Source: Lachnospiraceae bacterium | Lineage (GTDB): Bacteria; Bacillota; Clostridia; Lachnospirales; Lachnospiraceae | Length of the DNA stretch: 60,819 nt | Assembly (NCBI GenBank): GCA_017437065.1 | Contig: JAFSBX010000098.1 | Location: 1 to 60,819 of the forward strand | Direction: 5' to 3' | Part shown: positions 24,907 through 34,646 of the stretch, one piece after another | Layout: the number at the start of each line of letters is the position of its first letter | How positions within the stretch are numbered: position 1 is the first letter of the stretch | The notes under the pieces: generated by a model | What the model was told of the DNA's origin: nothing | Databases searched by the model: none | The model's input: only the letters and a program-made list of their open reading frames with translations | Position numbers and translations under genes: made by a program

Positions 24907-25977
24907 ATGAGAAAAAGAATTAACATAGTTATTCCAATTATAATATGCATGTTCATTTTATTCTCCTGTGAAAATGATATTAAAGAAAATAACGGTACAT
25001 CGGGAGAACAAATAATAAGTACTGAAGAAATAGCAAAAACCAAAGCAGGTCAAAAGAACTGTCTCCAAGATATAGAAAATACAAAGCAGAATGTGACATA
25101 TGAAATATCTGACGCAGAAGTTACAATTGGCTATGAAGGAGAACCTTTTACAAAATCTGTTTTTAAAACGGGTGGAGAAATGGTATATATACATGGAATA
25201 AAAGAAGATGGAAGTTATTTTTTAGGTAATATGAAAAAAGAAGAAAAAATATTAAAAGAACTTTCGATAGAAGTGCCTGAAAATATGCGTATTATAAATA
25301 TGGCAGTAGATTTTTATGAAGATTGCCATATTCTTTGGACAAGCGTGGATGAAATAGAGTTGGATGGACACAAGGTAAGTCAGATGACCTTTGAAAAGAG
25401 TCTTATTACCAAGGTGAATAAAGAGGGGAACACGGAATTTACAGTGGATATTTCAGAAATAATAAAAGAAAAGGTAATTCGACCGTTTTGCTTTAATATA
25501 GATAAAGATGGAAATTATTATTTGGAAAATAATAGCGACATATATGAAATAATTAAAATAGATTCTAACGGAAATACGAGTTTCTGTTTTTCTTGTGAAG
25601 GAAATATTGAAGTAATCGGTAATGGGAAATCGGGAGCAGTGTATTGTATATACACGAATGAAAAGGGTGAAGAACTGCTTGGAAAACTGCAAGAAAATGA
25701 AATAGTTTTCTGTGATGTTATTTTACCGGAGGCAAATGCAAAATATAGTGAAATTTGCAGAGGAACAGACACAGAATTAATTCTATATAATAAAGAAAAT
25801 GGAGTATATATATATGATTTAAATAGAGAATCCGTAGAACAACGTAAGAAAGGGAATGATTTGCCTGTATATGGTGAAGAGGTAAGTGGATATGGAGTTT
25901 TGGGTGACGGACGTTTATGTTTAATGACACAAAATAAAACAGGCACATTTTTTTATTACATTCCAATAGGAAAATAA
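24907..25977 (+). CDS. lipoprotein of unknown function, propeller-like
   Basis: The 356-residue protein has a lipobox LFSC (near residue 20) after a short positively charged start, then an acidic, strand-rich region with repeated motifs such as FNIDKDGNYYLENNSDIYEIIKIDSNGN, typical of beta-propeller proteins of the NHL type. No enzyme motif is visible. It sits between the small secreted SH3 protein and a solute-binding lipoprotein, all on the plus strand. Role unknown; as a surface-exposed lipoprotein it may bind the same ligand as its neighbours. GAGAGAGGC precedes the ATG. Confidence 0.65.
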   Translation: MRKRINIVIPIIICMFILFSCENDIKENNGTSGEQIISTEEIAKTKAGQKNCLQDIENTKQNVTYEISDAEVTIGYEGEPFTKSVFKTGGEMVYIHGIKEDGSYFLGNMKKEEKILKELSIEVPENMRIINMAVDFYEDCHILWTSVDEIELDGHKVSQMTFEKSLITKVNKEGNTEFTVDISEIIKEKVIRPFCFNIDKDGNYYLENNSDIYEIIKIDSNGNTSFCFSCEGNIEVIGNGKSGAVYCIYTNEKGEELLGKLQENEIVFCDVILPEANAKYSEICRGTDTELILYNKENGVYIYDLNRESVEQRKKGNDLPVYGEEVSGYGVLGDGRLCLMTQNKTGTFFYYIPIGK

Positions 25978-26004
25978 AAGAAGTAATATGAAGCAGGTGA
26001 ATAA

Positions 26005-27327
26005 ATGCACAAAGGAATTATAATAGTATTGACATTAATATTGCTATTAACAGGATGTGGAGAATCAAAAAAACAGGTGACAGAGGATGGCAAGGAAATA
26101 TTGGTACTTGCTTCTTTTGGTGAAAATCAAAAAATAAATGAACAGGTTGAAGCATTTAATCAGAAAAATAAGAATTATAAAATAGAAATAAAGAGATATG
26201 AACGGTCAGAACAGCCCGAAGATGATGGAATTGCTCAATTGCAGAGGGAGATAATGTCAGGTGAAGGGCCGGATATAATTGATTTTGGTTGGGGATATAC
26301 AGTCAGTGACATAGCCGGAAAATATACGGAAGATTTGCTACCATACATAAAAAATATGGAAGAACAGGAAGACATAACACTTTTTCCAAATATATTGGAA
26401 TCTTTTTATTACCGGAATGGTTTATATGCAATGCCTATAAGTTTTACATTGGAAACATTTGCAGGAAGAAAAGATAAAATAGAAAATCTAAATCACTGGA
26501 GTATTCAGGAATTAATAGCATGTTATGAAGAAATACAGGATGATATGATGCTATATCCGGGAGAAACAAAAAAAGATGTTTTTGCTACAATACTGACCGG
26601 ATGTATGGAATATTATATTGATTGGGAGACGGGAGAATGTAGTTTTAACGGAGAAGAGTTTAAAAAGATAATGGAATTTTCCAATACATTTCCTGATACT
26701 TTACAAATAACAGAGGATTTTTCCGTGGAACAGGCTTTTATAAATGGAGATGCTCTCTTAATACCGTTACGGTTAAATGATATTTACAGTACTGCCAGAA
26801 CAGAACTCATTTTTAACGAAAATGAGGTAATTTATATTGGATTTCCGGTGGAAGGAGAGTGTGGTACGGTTATTAAACCATCAGAACCAATGCTTGCAAT
26901 CAGTATAAACAGTCAACATAAAGAAATGTCATGGGAGTTTATCAAACAATTCTTGGAAAAGTCTTATCAGAGTGAATTGGAAGACAGTTTTTCCATCTAT
27001 CGCAGTGTGCTGGAAGAAAAGTTGATGAAAAATCGTGAGCCGGAATATACAATTGATGCAGAAGGAAATCAGATAAAGGCAGTGAAAGCAGAACTGATGT
27101 TTGAAGGAACGGAGCCGATGGAGATTTACTGTGTTACAAAAAAACAGGCGGATGAACTACTGCATTTAATTGAGTCTGCAACTATATGTACTACTACGGA
27201 TCATCAATTGTATAATGTTTTTTTAGAAGAAGCTGACAGTTATTTTAGAGGCGATAAAACATTAGAGGAAGCCGTAGCGGTAATGCAAAGTAGAGCCTCC
27301 ATATATGTTGGGGAAAAAGTAAATTAA
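26005..27327 (+). CDS. extracellular solute-binding lipoprotein (family 1 type)
   Basis: The 440-residue protein has a lipobox LTGC (near residue 18) and the fold of family 1 ABC solute-binding proteins: ILVLASFGENQKINEQVEAFNQKN with the first strand and helix, GEGPDIIDFGWGY, YRNGLYAMPISFT and the tail repeat LEEAVAVMQSRASIYV. Such proteins usually capture sugars for ABC importers, but no permease genes adjoin it, so it is an orphan or serves as a sensor. It shares direction and spacing with the two preceding lipoproteins. A terminator follows. Confidence 0.8.
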   Translation: MHKGIIIVLTLILLLTGCGESKKQVTEDGKEILVLASFGENQKINEQVEAFNQKNKNYKIEIKRYERSEQPEDDGIAQLQREIMSGEGPDIIDFGWGYTVSDIAGKYTEDLLPYIKNMEEQEDITLFPNILESFYYRNGLYAMPISFTLETFAGRKDKIENLNHWSIQELIACYEEIQDDMMLYPGETKKDVFATILTGCMEYYIDWETGECSFNGEEFKKIMEFSNTFPDTLQITEDFSVEQAFINGDALLIPLRLNDIYSTARTELIFNENEVIYIGFPVEGECGTVIKPSEPMLAISINSQHKEMSWEFIKQFLEKSYQSELEDSFSIYRSVLEEKLMKNREPEYTIDAEGNQIKAVKAELMFEGTEPMEIYCVTKKQADELLHLIESATICTTTDHQLYNVFLEEADSYFRGDKTLEEAVAVMQSRASIYVGEKVN

Positions 27328-27356
27328 AACAGAGTATTTGTAGTGGATTTTTGTGG

Positions 27357-27400
27357 TCTGCAGTGTGTTTTTCAAAAAATCACATTGCAGATTGCTTTTT
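27357..27400 (+). terminator. terminator after the solute-binding lipoprotein gene
   Basis: TCTGCAGTGTG (27357-27367) pairs with CACATTGCAGA (27381-27391) at 10 of 11 positions plus a G-U pair, then TTGCTTTTT. Confidence 0.75.
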
Positions 27401-27425
27401 ACATAAAAAAATCGTAATATAGTTG

Positions 27426-27466
27426 TTGACAAAATATATTTTACCAAATATACTTTGAATATCAAA
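27426..27466 (+). promoter_or_regulatory. fatty acid operon promoter with FabT-type operator
   Basis: TTGACA (27426-27431) and TATACT (27449-27454) are 17 nt apart. The palindrome TTTGAATATCAAA (27454-27466) starts at the last base of the -10 box and covers the transcription start. Streptococcal FabT sites have the core TTTGATTATCAAA, so this matches that pattern closely. The same site in reverse orientation lies before the operon of the FabT-like gene (57485-57497). Confidence 0.8.
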
Positions 27467-27498
27467 ATATTAATGAATTTAAAAACAAGGAGATTATT

Positions 27499-27732
27499 AT
27501 GTTAGAAAGAGTAAAAGAAATCATTCAGGAACAGTTAAACTTAGACGGAGTAGAAATCACAGAAGCATCTTCTTTTAAAGATGATTTAGGTGCAGATTCT
27601 CTTGACTTATTCGAATTAGTTATGGCTTTCGAAGAAGAATACGGAATCGAAATTCCTTCTGAAGACTTAGAGCAGATTACAACAGTTGGTGCTGTTATCG
27701 AATATATGAAAAGCAAAGGTGTAGAGGCATAA
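27499..27732 (+). CDS. acpP: acyl carrier protein
   Basis: The 77-residue acidic helical protein carries fatty acyl intermediates on a phosphopantetheine arm attached to Ser34 in the motif [10 protein letters not shown]. It is the first gene of the fab operon, behind the FabT-regulated promoter and after AAGGAGA. Length and motif are typical. Confidence 0.97.
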   Translation: MLERVKEIIQEQLNLDGVEITEASSFKDDLGADSLDLFELVMAFEEEYGIEIPSEDLEQITTVGAVIEYMKSKGVEA

Positions 27733-27814
27733 TAAAATAAAAAATCAGAGATTTTTTATTTGGCAGATTCGGAGTTGTCCGAATTCGCAGTGTGTGACAG
27801 CATGGAGGAATACA

Positions 27815-28738
27815 ATGAAAACAAGGGTAACCGAATTACTCGGAATTGAATATCCTATCATTCAGGGCGGTATGGCATGGGTTGCTGAATATAATTTAGC
27901 AGCAGCCGTTGCAAACGCAGGTGGACTTGGTCTGATTGGTGCCGGCGGTGCTCCGGCAGAATTTGTCCGTGAACAGATAAGAAAGACAAAGGAACTGACA
28001 GATAAACCATTTGGTGTGAACATCATGCTGATGAATCCGGAAGCAGATGCAATTGCTCAGGTGATTGTGGATGAGGGTGTAAAAGTTGTAACAACAGGTG
28101 CCGGAAATCCGGGGAAATACATGGCAATGTGGAAAGAAGCAGGAGTAAAAGTTATTCCGGTTGTAGCCAGTGTTGCCATGGCTAAAATGATGGAAAGAGG
28201 CGGAGCAGATGCTATTGTGGCAGAAGGAACAGAGTCCGGTGGACATATTGGTTCTGCTACAACTATGACATTAGTTCCGCAGGTAGTAGATGCGGTAAGC
28301 ATTCCGGTGATTGCAGCAGGTGGTATTGCAGACGGACGTGGTTTCGCAGCAGCTATGATGCTTGGTGCGGAAGCAGTGCAGATGGGTACACGTTTTGTTG
28401 TAGCAAAGGAATCTATCGTGCATGACAATTACAAGAAAAAGGTAATTGCAGCAAAAGACATTGATTCAGAAGTAACAGGAATGAGTCATGGACATCCTGT
28501 ACGTCAGCTTCGTAACAATATGACCAGAGAATATCTGAAGCTGGAAAAAGAAGGAGCTTCTTTTGAAGAACTGGAGCATCTGACACTTGGTGCATTGCGT
28601 AAAGCAGTAGTAGAAGGTGATGCTGTTAATGGTACATTAATGGCAGGACAGATTGCCGGTTTAGTGAAAAAAGAGCAGACTTGTGCAGAAATGATACAGG
28701 AAATTATGAAAGAGGCTGGGGAGCTTTTACATAAATAA
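27815..28738 (+). CDS. fabK: enoyl-[acyl-carrier-protein] reductase FabK
   Basis: The 307-residue FMN-dependent enoyl-ACP reductase performs the last step of each elongation cycle. It begins MKTRVTELLGIEYPIIQGGMAWV and has the FMN/substrate-binding segments VKVVTTGAGNPGKYM, VAEGTESGGHIG (near 140) and PVIAAGGIADGRG, LGAEAVQMGTRF. The ATG at 27815 is selected because TGGAGGA lies 6 nt upstream; a GTG 21 nt earlier has no site. FabK-type reductase replaces FabI here, the usual state in clostridia and streptococci. A second related protein lies at 32249-33310. Confidence 0.9.
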   Translation: MKTRVTELLGIEYPIIQGGMAWVAEYNLAAAVANAGGLGLIGAGGAPAEFVREQIRKTKELTDKPFGVNIMLMNPEADAIAQVIVDEGVKVVTTGAGNPGKYMAMWKEAGVKVIPVVASVAMAKMMERGGADAIVAEGTESGGHIGSATTMTLVPQVVDAVSIPVIAAGGIADGRGFAAAMMLGAEAVQMGTRFVVAKESIVHDNYKKKVIAAKDIDSEVTGMSHGHPVRQLRNNMTREYLKLEKEGASFEELEHLTLGALRKAVVEGDAVNGTLMAGQIAGLVKKEQTCAEMIQEIMKEAGELLHK

Positions 28739-28769
28739 GAGAAAGTTATTTATAGAATACATAGATAAA

Positions 28770-28805
28770 GCTGCTGCATAGGGGAGATGCAGCAGCGAAT
28801 TTTTA
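28770..28805 (+). terminator. internal terminator or attenuator between fabK and fabD
   Basis: A perfect 10-bp stem GCTGCTGCAT (28770-28779) with ATGCAGCAGC (28787-28796), loop AGGGGAG (28780-28786), and a T-rich tail GAATTTTTA. It may allow partial read-through, giving more acpP-fabK than downstream message. Confidence 0.7.
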
Positions 28806-28814
28806 TGAAAATAT

Positions 28815-28827
28815 TTTGATACTCAAA
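28815..28827 (+). promoter_or_regulatory. second FabT-type operator upstream of fabD
   Basis: TTTGATACTCAAA differs by one base from TTTGATATTCAAA, the reverse complement of the acpP operator. It lies 29 nt before the fabD ATG and 10 nt after the internal terminator. No clear promoter hexamers were found with it, so it could work as a roadblock or belong to a weak internal promoter. Confidence 0.6.
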
Positions 28828-28855
28828 TAATCAGAAGAGAATACGGAGGTTAGCT

Positions 28856-29773
28856 ATGTCAAAGACAGCTTTTATTTTCCCGGGACAGGGAGCACAATAT
28901 GTTGGAATGGGAAAGGATTTTTACGATACAATTCCGGCATGTAAGGAAACAATAAAATTAGCAGGAGAAGTCAGCGGTCTTGATATGGAAGCACTTCTCT
29001 TCGAAGAAAATGAAAATATTAATATTACAGAATATACACAGATAGCTATGCTTGCAGCAGAAGCAGCTATGCTAAAAGCAGTAGAAGAAAAAGGAATTAA
29101 ACCGGATGTAACAGCTGGTTTAAGTCTTGGTGAATATGGTGCCCTTTTGGCAGCAGGCGTTATGGATTTAGCAGACGTATTCCGCCTTGTTAGAAAACGT
29201 GGTATTTATATGCAGGAAGAATATCCGCAGGGTGGTGCCATGAGTGCTATTCTCGGTTTAGATACAGATACAATTGAAAAAATTTGTGAAGAAACAGAAG
29301 GTCAGGTCAGCGTAGCAAACTATAACTGCCCGGGACAGACTGTTATTACAGGTGAAGAAAATGCGGTAGCAAAAGCAGCAGAAAAGCTTGCAGAAGCAGG
29401 AGCAAAGAGATGCGTTTCCTTAAAGGTAAGCGGTCCTTTCCATTCTCCATTACTTGCAGGTGCAGGAGAAAAGCTGAAAGCTGAGCTGGAAAATGTTACT
29501 GTTAATGATATAAAAGTTCCTTATCTTGCAAACGTAACAGCAGATTATGTAGCAGATAAGTCACAGGTAAAAGATTTACTTGCACGTCAGGTTGCATCTT
29601 CCGTACGTTGGCAGCAGAGCGTGGAGAAAATGATTGCAGACGGAGTTACTACTTTTATTGAAATCGGACCCGGCAAGACACTTGCAGGATTTATGCGTAA
29701 AATCAATAAAGATGTAACAGTAATTAATATTGAAAAAGTAGAAGATTTAGAGAAATTAGAAGCTTTAAAATAG
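28856..29773 (+). CDS. fabD: malonyl-CoA:ACP transacylase
   Basis: The 305-residue enzyme moves malonyl from CoA to ACP. It starts [19 protein letters not shown], has the active-site serine S90 in [10 protein letters not shown] and the catalytic histidine in GPFHSPLL (near 200). ACGGAGGTTAGCT precedes the ATG. It follows fabK after an internal hairpin and operator. Confidence 0.95.
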   Translation: MSKTAFIFPGQGAQYVGMGKDFYDTIPACKETIKLAGEVSGLDMEALLFEENENINITEYTQIAMLAAEAAMLKAVEEKGIKPDVTAGLSLGEYGALLAAGVMDLADVFRLVRKRGIYMQEEYPQGGAMSAILGLDTDTIEKICEETEGQVSVANYNCPGQTVITGEENAVAKAAEKLAEAGAKRCVSLKVSGPFHSPLLAGAGEKLKAELENVTVNDIKVPYLANVTADYVADKSQVKDLLARQVASSVRWQQSVEKMIADGVTTFIEIGPGKTLAGFMRKINKDVTVINIEKVEDLEKLEALK

Positions 29774-29799
29774 AAATGGGGAAGCAGGAGGATAACAGA

Positions 29800-30540
29800 A
29801 TGTTAAGCGGAAAAGTAGCATTAGTTACCGGAGCAAGCAGAGGAATCGGAAGAGATATCGCACTTACTTTAGCAGAATATGGTGCAACAGTTATTGTAAA
29901 TTACAACGGTTCCAAAGAAAAAGCAGAAGAAGTTGTAGAGACAATCAAAAACAATGGTGGGACAGCAGAAAGCTATCAGTGTTCCGTAGCAGACGAAGCA
30001 GCATGTAAGACAATGATTGATGCAATGCTTGCAAAATACGGACGTATTGATATTCTTGTAAACAATGCAGGAATCACAAAAGATAATCTTGTAATGAAAA
30101 TCAGCGAAGAAGATTTTGATGCGGTTATCAATACCAACTTAAAAGGAACATTTAATACAATTAAAGCAATGTATCGTGCCTTCTTAAAACAGAGAGGCGG
30201 AAGAATTATCAATCTTTCTTCCGTATCCGGTGTATTAGGAAATGCAGGACAGGCAAATTATGCGGCTTCTAAGGCAGGTGTAATCGGTCTGACAAAGAGT
30301 GTGGCAAGAGAGCTTGCAAGCAGAAATGTAACAGTAAACGCAGTAGCACCGGGATTCATTGCAACAGATATGACAGATGCAATGACAGATGCGGCAAAGG
30401 AAGCAACTTTGAACCAGATACCGTTAAAACGTATCGGACAGACTAAGGATATCGCAGAAACGGTAGCTTTCCTTGCAAGTGATAAGGCGTCATATATTAC
30501 AGGACAGGTTATTTCAGTAGATGGCGGTATGGCAATTTAA
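29800..30540 (+). CDS. fabG: 3-oxoacyl-[ACP] reductase
   Basis: The 246-residue short-chain dehydrogenase reduces 3-oxoacyl-ACP with NADPH. It has TGASRGIGR at the dinucleotide site, NNAG, and the catalytic Ser-Tyr-Lys arrangement in NLSSVSG and [14 protein letters not shown] at 29786-29791 fixes the ATG at 29800; the upstream ATG at 29776 is two bases after the fabD stop and lacks a site. Confidence 0.95.
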   Translation: MLSGKVALVTGASRGIGRDIALTLAEYGATVIVNYNGSKEKAEEVVETIKNNGGTAESYQCSVADEAACKTMIDAMLAKYGRIDILVNNAGITKDNLVMKISEEDFDAVINTNLKGTFNTIKAMYRAFLKQRGGRIINLSSVSGVLGNAGQANYAASKAGVIGLTKSVARELASRNVTVNAVAPGFIATDMTDAMTDAAKEATLNQIPLKRIGQTKDIAETVAFLASDKASYITGQVISVDGGMAI

Positions 30541-30564
30541 AAACAGAAAGGTATGGTTAGTAGG

Positions 30565-31803
30565 ATGAGCAGACGAGTAGTAGTAACCGGATTAGGAGCA
30601 ATTACTCCAATCGGACTTAGTGTAGATGAATTTTGGGCAAGTGTAAAAGAAGGAAAAACAGGTTTTGGTGAAATTACAAAATTTGATTCTTCTGAATATA
30701 AATGTCATTTAGCAGCAGAAGTAAAAGGCTTTGAAGGAAAGAATTTCATGGATTTCAAGGCTGCTAAGAGAATGGAGCTTTTCTGTCAGTATGCAGTAGC
30801 TGCAACAAAGGAAGCTTTAGAGGATTCCGGAATTGATATGGAAAAAGAGGATCCATATAAAGTAGGTGTTTCCGTAGGTTCCGGTATCGGTTCTTTACAG
30901 TCTATGGAAAGAGAACATCAGAAATTATTAGAAAAAGGACCGAATAAGGTAAATCCTCTTTTAGTGCCACTTATGATTTGTAACATGGCAGCAGGAAACG
31001 TATCTATTCAGTTTGGTTTAAAAGGTAAAAATATTAACGTAGTAACAGCTTGTGCTACAGGTACAAACTCTATCGGTGAGGCATTCCGTGCAGTTCAGTA
31101 TGGCGATGCTGATGTAATGGTAGCAGGTGGTACAGAAAGCAGTGTTACTCCAATCGGTATTGCAGGTTTTGCAGCTTTAACAGCACTTACTTCTTCAGAA
31201 GACCCGGCAAGATGTTCCATTCCGTTTGATAAAGACAGAAGCGGTTTCGTTATGGGTGAAGGTGCTGCAGTTGTAGTATTGGAAGAGCTTGAACATGCAA
31301 AAAAACGTGGTGCTAAGATTTATGCTGAGGTAGTAGGATACGGATGCAGCGCAGATGCATTCCATATTACTTCTCCGGCAGAAGATGGTTCAGGTGCAGC
31401 AAAAGCAATGGAATTTGCAATGAAAGATGCAGGAGTAACTCCTAAAGATGTAACTTATATCAATGCCCACGGAACAAGTACACATCATAACGATTTATTT
31501 GAAACAAGAGCAATTAAGTTAGCATTTGGTGAAGACGCAAAGAATTTGAAAATCAACTCTACTAAGTCTATGATCGGTCATTTACTTGGTGCGGCAGGTG
31601 CTATTGAATTCGTTACCTGTGTAAAAGAATTAGAAGAAGGTTATATTCACCAGACAGTAGGTTTACAGAATCCGGATGAAGAATGTGATTTGGATTACTG
31701 TATGGAACCGGTACAGGGAGAATTTGAATACGCATTATCCAACTCTCTCGGCTTCGGTGGTCACAATGCAAGTATTTTGGTTAAAAAGTATAAAGAAGAC
31801 TAG
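30565..31803 (+). CDS. fabF: 3-oxoacyl-[ACP] synthase II
   Basis: The 412-residue condensing enzyme extends acyl-ACP with malonyl-ACP. It has the catalytic cysteine in [17 protein letters not shown] and the two histidines in [11 protein letters not shown] and [13 protein letters not shown]. The start is uncertain: ATG at 30553 and ATG at 30565 are both possible and neither has a well-spaced ribosome site; 30565 gives the usual [10 protein letters not shown]-terminus. It lies 24 nt after fabG. Confidence 0.95.
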   Translation: MSRRVVVTGLGAITPIGLSVDEFWASVKEGKTGFGEITKFDSSEYKCHLAAEVKGFEGKNFMDFKAAKRMELFCQYAVAATKEALEDSGIDMEKEDPYKVGVSVGSGIGSLQSMEREHQKLLEKGPNKVNPLLVPLMICNMAAGNVSIQFGLKGKNINVVTACATGTNSIGEAFRAVQYGDADVMVAGGTESSVTPIGIAGFAALTALTSSEDPARCSIPFDKDRSGFVMGEGAAVVVLEELEHAKKRGAKIYAEVVGYGCSADAFHITSPAEDGSGAAKAMEFAMKDAGVTPKDVTYINAHGTSTHHNDLFETRAIKLAFGEDAKNLKINSTKSMIGHLLGAAGAIEFVTCVKELEEGYIHQTVGLQNPDEECDLDYCMEPVQGEFEYALSNSLGFGGHNASILVKKYKED

Positions 31804-31814
31804 GAGATTACATT

Positions 31815-32252
31815 ATGGCAGTTCTTGATACAAAACAGATTATGGAAATCATTCCGCACAGACAGCCGTTTCTTTTGATTGATACAATTGAAGAATTAGA
31901 GAGTGGAAAAAAAGCAGTTGGAAAGAAATGTGTTACATACAATGAGCCTTTCTTCGCAGGTCATTTTCCACAGGAGCCGGTTATGCCGGGTGTTCTTATT
32001 GTAGAAGCACTGGCGCAGGTAGGTGCAGTAGCAATTTTAAGCCAGCCGGAATTTAAAGGAAAAACAGCATATTTCGGTGCAATTAATTCCGCAAAATTCA
32101 AAGGAAAAGTAGTACCTGGCGATGTACTTCGTCTGGAAACAGAAATTATCAAAGTAAAAGGCCCTATCGGGGTTGGCAGTGCGAAAGCATATGTTGGCGA
32201 TAAATTAGTTACACAGGCAGAATTGACTTTTGCTATCGGAGAGAGCGTATGA
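31815..32252 (+). CDS. fabZ: 3-hydroxyacyl-[ACP] dehydratase
   Basis: The 145-residue hot-dog fold enzyme dehydrates 3-hydroxyacyl-ACP. It has [12 protein letters not shown], the catalytic His in [13 protein letters not shown] and the catalytic Glu in VEALAQVGA. Its stop overlaps the following gene by four bases (ATGA), indicating coupled translation. No accB lies next to it, unlike many clostridial operons. Confidence 0.95.
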   Translation: MAVLDTKQIMEIIPHRQPFLLIDTIEELESGKKAVGKKCVTYNEPFFAGHFPQEPVMPGVLIVEALAQVGAVAILSQPEFKGKTAYFGAINSAKFKGKVVPGDVLRLETEIIKVKGPIGVGSAKAYVGDKLVTQAELTFAIGESV

Positions 32253-33310
32253 AAATAGAACCGTTAGTTATTGGTGATTTAATTGCAAAAATTCCTGTGA
32301 TTCAGGGTGGAATGGGTGTCGGAGTCAGTTTGTCTAATCTTGCCGGAGCTGTTGCTTTAGAAGGCGGTATTGGTGTAATTTCCACAGCACAGATTGGCTA
32401 TCGCATGCCGGAGTTTGATTTACATCCGATTGAATCAAATTTGAAAGCAATTGGAGAAGAAATAAAAAAAGCAAAAGAAATAGCAAAGGGTGGAATCATT
32501 GGTGTGAATATCATGGTTGCCACACAGCGTTATGAAGATTATGTAAAAGCGGCAGTGGCAGCAGGCGTGGATTTAATTATTTCAGGAGCCGGACTTCCAA
32601 TGTCCCTTCCTGAATTAGTTAAAGGTGCAAAAACAAAAATTGCACCGATTGTTTCCAGTGTAAAATCCGCACAGGTTATTTGCAAATACTGGTTGAAAAA
32701 ATACAATTATCTGCCGGATATGGTAGTAATTGAGGGACCGAAAGCCGGAGGGCATCTCGGGTTTTCCAAAGAACAGTTAGACAATATAGAAGAGATGGAT
32801 TATGATACGGAAATCCGTAATATTATAGAAGAAGTGAATAAATTCGGCAAGACACAGGAGAAAGAAATTCCTGTAGTAGTAGCCGGAGGTATTTATACAA
32901 GAGAGGATATGGAGCATGCGCTTTCTCTTGGAGCAAAAGGTGTACAGGTGGCAACACGTTTCGTGACTACTTACGAGTGTGATGCTTCTGATGCTTATAA
33001 GCAGGCATATTTAAATGCGAAGAAAGAAGATATTGTGATTGTAAAAAGTCCGGTAGGAATGCCGGGACGTGCAATTAACAATGCATTTATGAAGAGAGCA
33101 GCAGAAGGTCAAATCCCACACGGAAGATGTCATCTTTGTGTACAGACCTGTAAGCCGGCAGAGACACCATATTGTATTACTGATGCTTTGGTGAATGCAG
33201 TAAAAGGAAACCTTGACGAAGGGCTTATTTTCTGTGGCGAAAATGCATGGCGTTCAGAAAAAATGGAATCTGTAAAGGATATCATGCAGGAGTTTGCAGA
33301 TAAAAATTAG
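32249..33310 (+). CDS. FabK-like flavoprotein / nitronate monooxygenase family
   Basis: The 353-residue protein is a TIM-barrel FMN enzyme related to FabK and nitronate monooxygenase: [49 protein letters not shown] and [20 protein letters not shown]. The C-terminus has a cysteine cluster [16 protein letters not shown] not expected in FabK, which could bind a metal or Fe-S centre. It is translationally coupled to fabZ and followed by fabH, so a fatty acid role is likely, perhaps a second enoyl or unusual acyl reductase. Either annotation is possible; FabK identity is not assumed. Confidence 0.75.
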   Translation: MKIEPLVIGDLIAKIPVIQGGMGVGVSLSNLAGAVALEGGIGVISTAQIGYRMPEFDLHPIESNLKAIGEEIKKAKEIAKGGIIGVNIMVATQRYEDYVKAAVAAGVDLIISGAGLPMSLPELVKGAKTKIAPIVSSVKSAQVICKYWLKKYNYLPDMVVIEGPKAGGHLGFSKEQLDNIEEMDYDTEIRNIIEEVNKFGKTQEKEIPVVVAGGIYTREDMEHALSLGAKGVQVATRFVTTYECDASDAYKQAYLNAKKEDIVIVKSPVGMPGRAINNAFMKRAAEGQIPHGRCHLCVQTCKPAETPYCITDALVNAVKGNLDEGLIFCGENAWRSEKMESVKDIMQEFADKN

Positions 33311-33390
33311 AGTAATAGGTATTACGAAGTTTGATAAATAGAGATAGGTATATTACAGGAAAGGCTGAAATATACGGAGAGAGGCTAGAG

Positions 33391-34365
33391 ATGTCTATAA
33401 GAATAATGGGAACAGGTAGTTGTTTACCGGAAAATGTAGTAACAAATGATTTCCTATCTACGATCATGGATACTTCCGATGAGTGGATTAGCAGTCGTAC
33501 AGGTATCCGTGAAAGAAGACTTGTAAAAGAAGAAACAACGGCTTCGATGTCTGCGGAAGCGGCAAAAAGAGCACTTACGGATGCAGGTATTCAGGCGGAA
33601 GATATAGATTTGATTATTGTAGGGACACTTTCAGGAGACTATGTAACTCCTTCTACGGCATGTGAAGTACAGGCAGCAATCGGTGCGGTAAATGCGGTTG
33701 CATTTGATATAAATGCAGCATGTTCCGGTTTTATGTACGGAGTAAGTATGGCTTATGCCTACATGAAGTGTGGAATGTACAAAAATGCACTGGTAATTGG
33801 TGCAGAAACCTTATCCAAAGTTATGGACTGGAATGACAGAAGTACATGTGTATTGTTTGGTGATGGTGCAGGTGCAGCAGTGCTGGCATTGTCAGAGGAT
33901 GAAAAATCCTTAGGAATTATTGAACTTGAGCAGGGAGCAGACGGTTCTAAAGGAATGGTACTTGCAGGTCGTGACAGAATGAACAACAATCCGTTAGTAA
34001 CGAACCCAAAAGAACCGGGATATGTACAAATGGATGGTCAGGAAGTTTATAAATTTGCGGTAACTACTGTACCGGAGTCAATTAACAGAGTTTTGGATAA
34101 AGCACAGTTGAAGGTAGAAGATATTAAATATTTCCTGCTTCATCAGGCGAATATCCGTATCATTCAGTCTGTATCAAAAAGACTGAAAGTACCTATGGAG
34201 AGTTTCCCAATCAGTTTGGATCATTGTGGAAATGTTTCTGCGGCAAGCGTACCGATTTTATTAGATGAAGTGAATAAAAAAGGAATGCTGCAAAAGGGTG
34301 ATAAGATTGTAATGTCCGGTTTTGGTGGCGGACTTACATGGGGAACCTGTGTGTTAGAATGGTAA
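33391..34365 (+). CDS. fabH: 3-oxoacyl-[ACP] synthase III
   Basis: The 324-residue enzyme starts fatty acid synthesis by joining an acyl-CoA with malonyl-ACP. The catalytic cysteine C111 lies in NAACSGFMYG, the histidine in LLHQANIRI (near 250) and the asparagine in HCGNVSAAS. The ATG at 33391 is used, after GAGAGAGG at 33378-33384; the frame is open 60 nt further upstream but the sequence there is not conserved. It is the last gene of the operon, unlike many bacteria where fabH leads. Confidence 0.95.
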   Translation: MSIRIMGTGSCLPENVVTNDFLSTIMDTSDEWISSRTGIRERRLVKEETTASMSAEAAKRALTDAGIQAEDIDLIIVGTLSGDYVTPSTACEVQAAIGAVNAVAFDINAACSGFMYGVSMAYAYMKCGMYKNALVIGAETLSKVMDWNDRSTCVLFGDGAGAAVLALSEDEKSLGIIELEQGADGSKGMVLAGRDRMNNNPLVTNPKEPGYVQMDGQEVYKFAVTTVPESINRVLDKAQLKVEDIKYFLLHQANIRIIQSVSKRLKVPMESFPISLDHCGNVSAASVPILLDEVNKKGMLQKGDKIVMSGFGGGLTWGTCVLEW

Positions 34366-34372
34366 GATGATG

Positions 34373-34450
34373 AAACTGCATCTTTTCAATATAATTTGAT
34401 TTTGCTGAAGTCAAAATTGTAGATTATGTTGAAAAGGATGCAGTTTTTTT
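34373..34450 (+). terminator. long stem-loop terminator of the fab operon
   Basis: AAACTGCATC and following TTTTCAA (34373-34389) pair with TTGAAAAGGATGCAGTTT at the other end (34430-34447, one bulged G), with a second inner stem of AT pairs, then a run of T (34444-34450). Stem and tail are convincing. Confidence 0.85.
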
Positions 34451-34483
34451 GTGTGTGGAGGATTCGGCATCCATGCCTCAGTT

Positions 34484-34518
34484 CAGCCTTTCGCCAACAT
34501 CGTGTTGGCGAATTGCTG
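34484..34518. repeat. strong hairpin of unknown role
   Basis: TTCGCCAACA (34490-34499) pairs perfectly with TGTTGGCGAA (34503-34512) over a 3-nt loop, extended by CAGC/GCTG across a small bulge. It has no T tract and is separate from both fabH and bioY terminators. Confidence 0.6.
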
Positions 34519-34646
34519 GTTACTATCAAAACATTAAGAAAATCTAATATCCTGCACAAGTCACAAATGACAAAATAATTTTATGCAACATGCGTATGTA
34601 GCTTTTGACAGAACTTATGTTAGGTGAATCTTTATATAGTATAGAG

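Noticed and set aside
33329-33340. TTTGATAAATAG upstream of fabH as another FabT operator
   Set aside because: Only the left half matches; the second half lacks TCAAA and there is no promoter by it.
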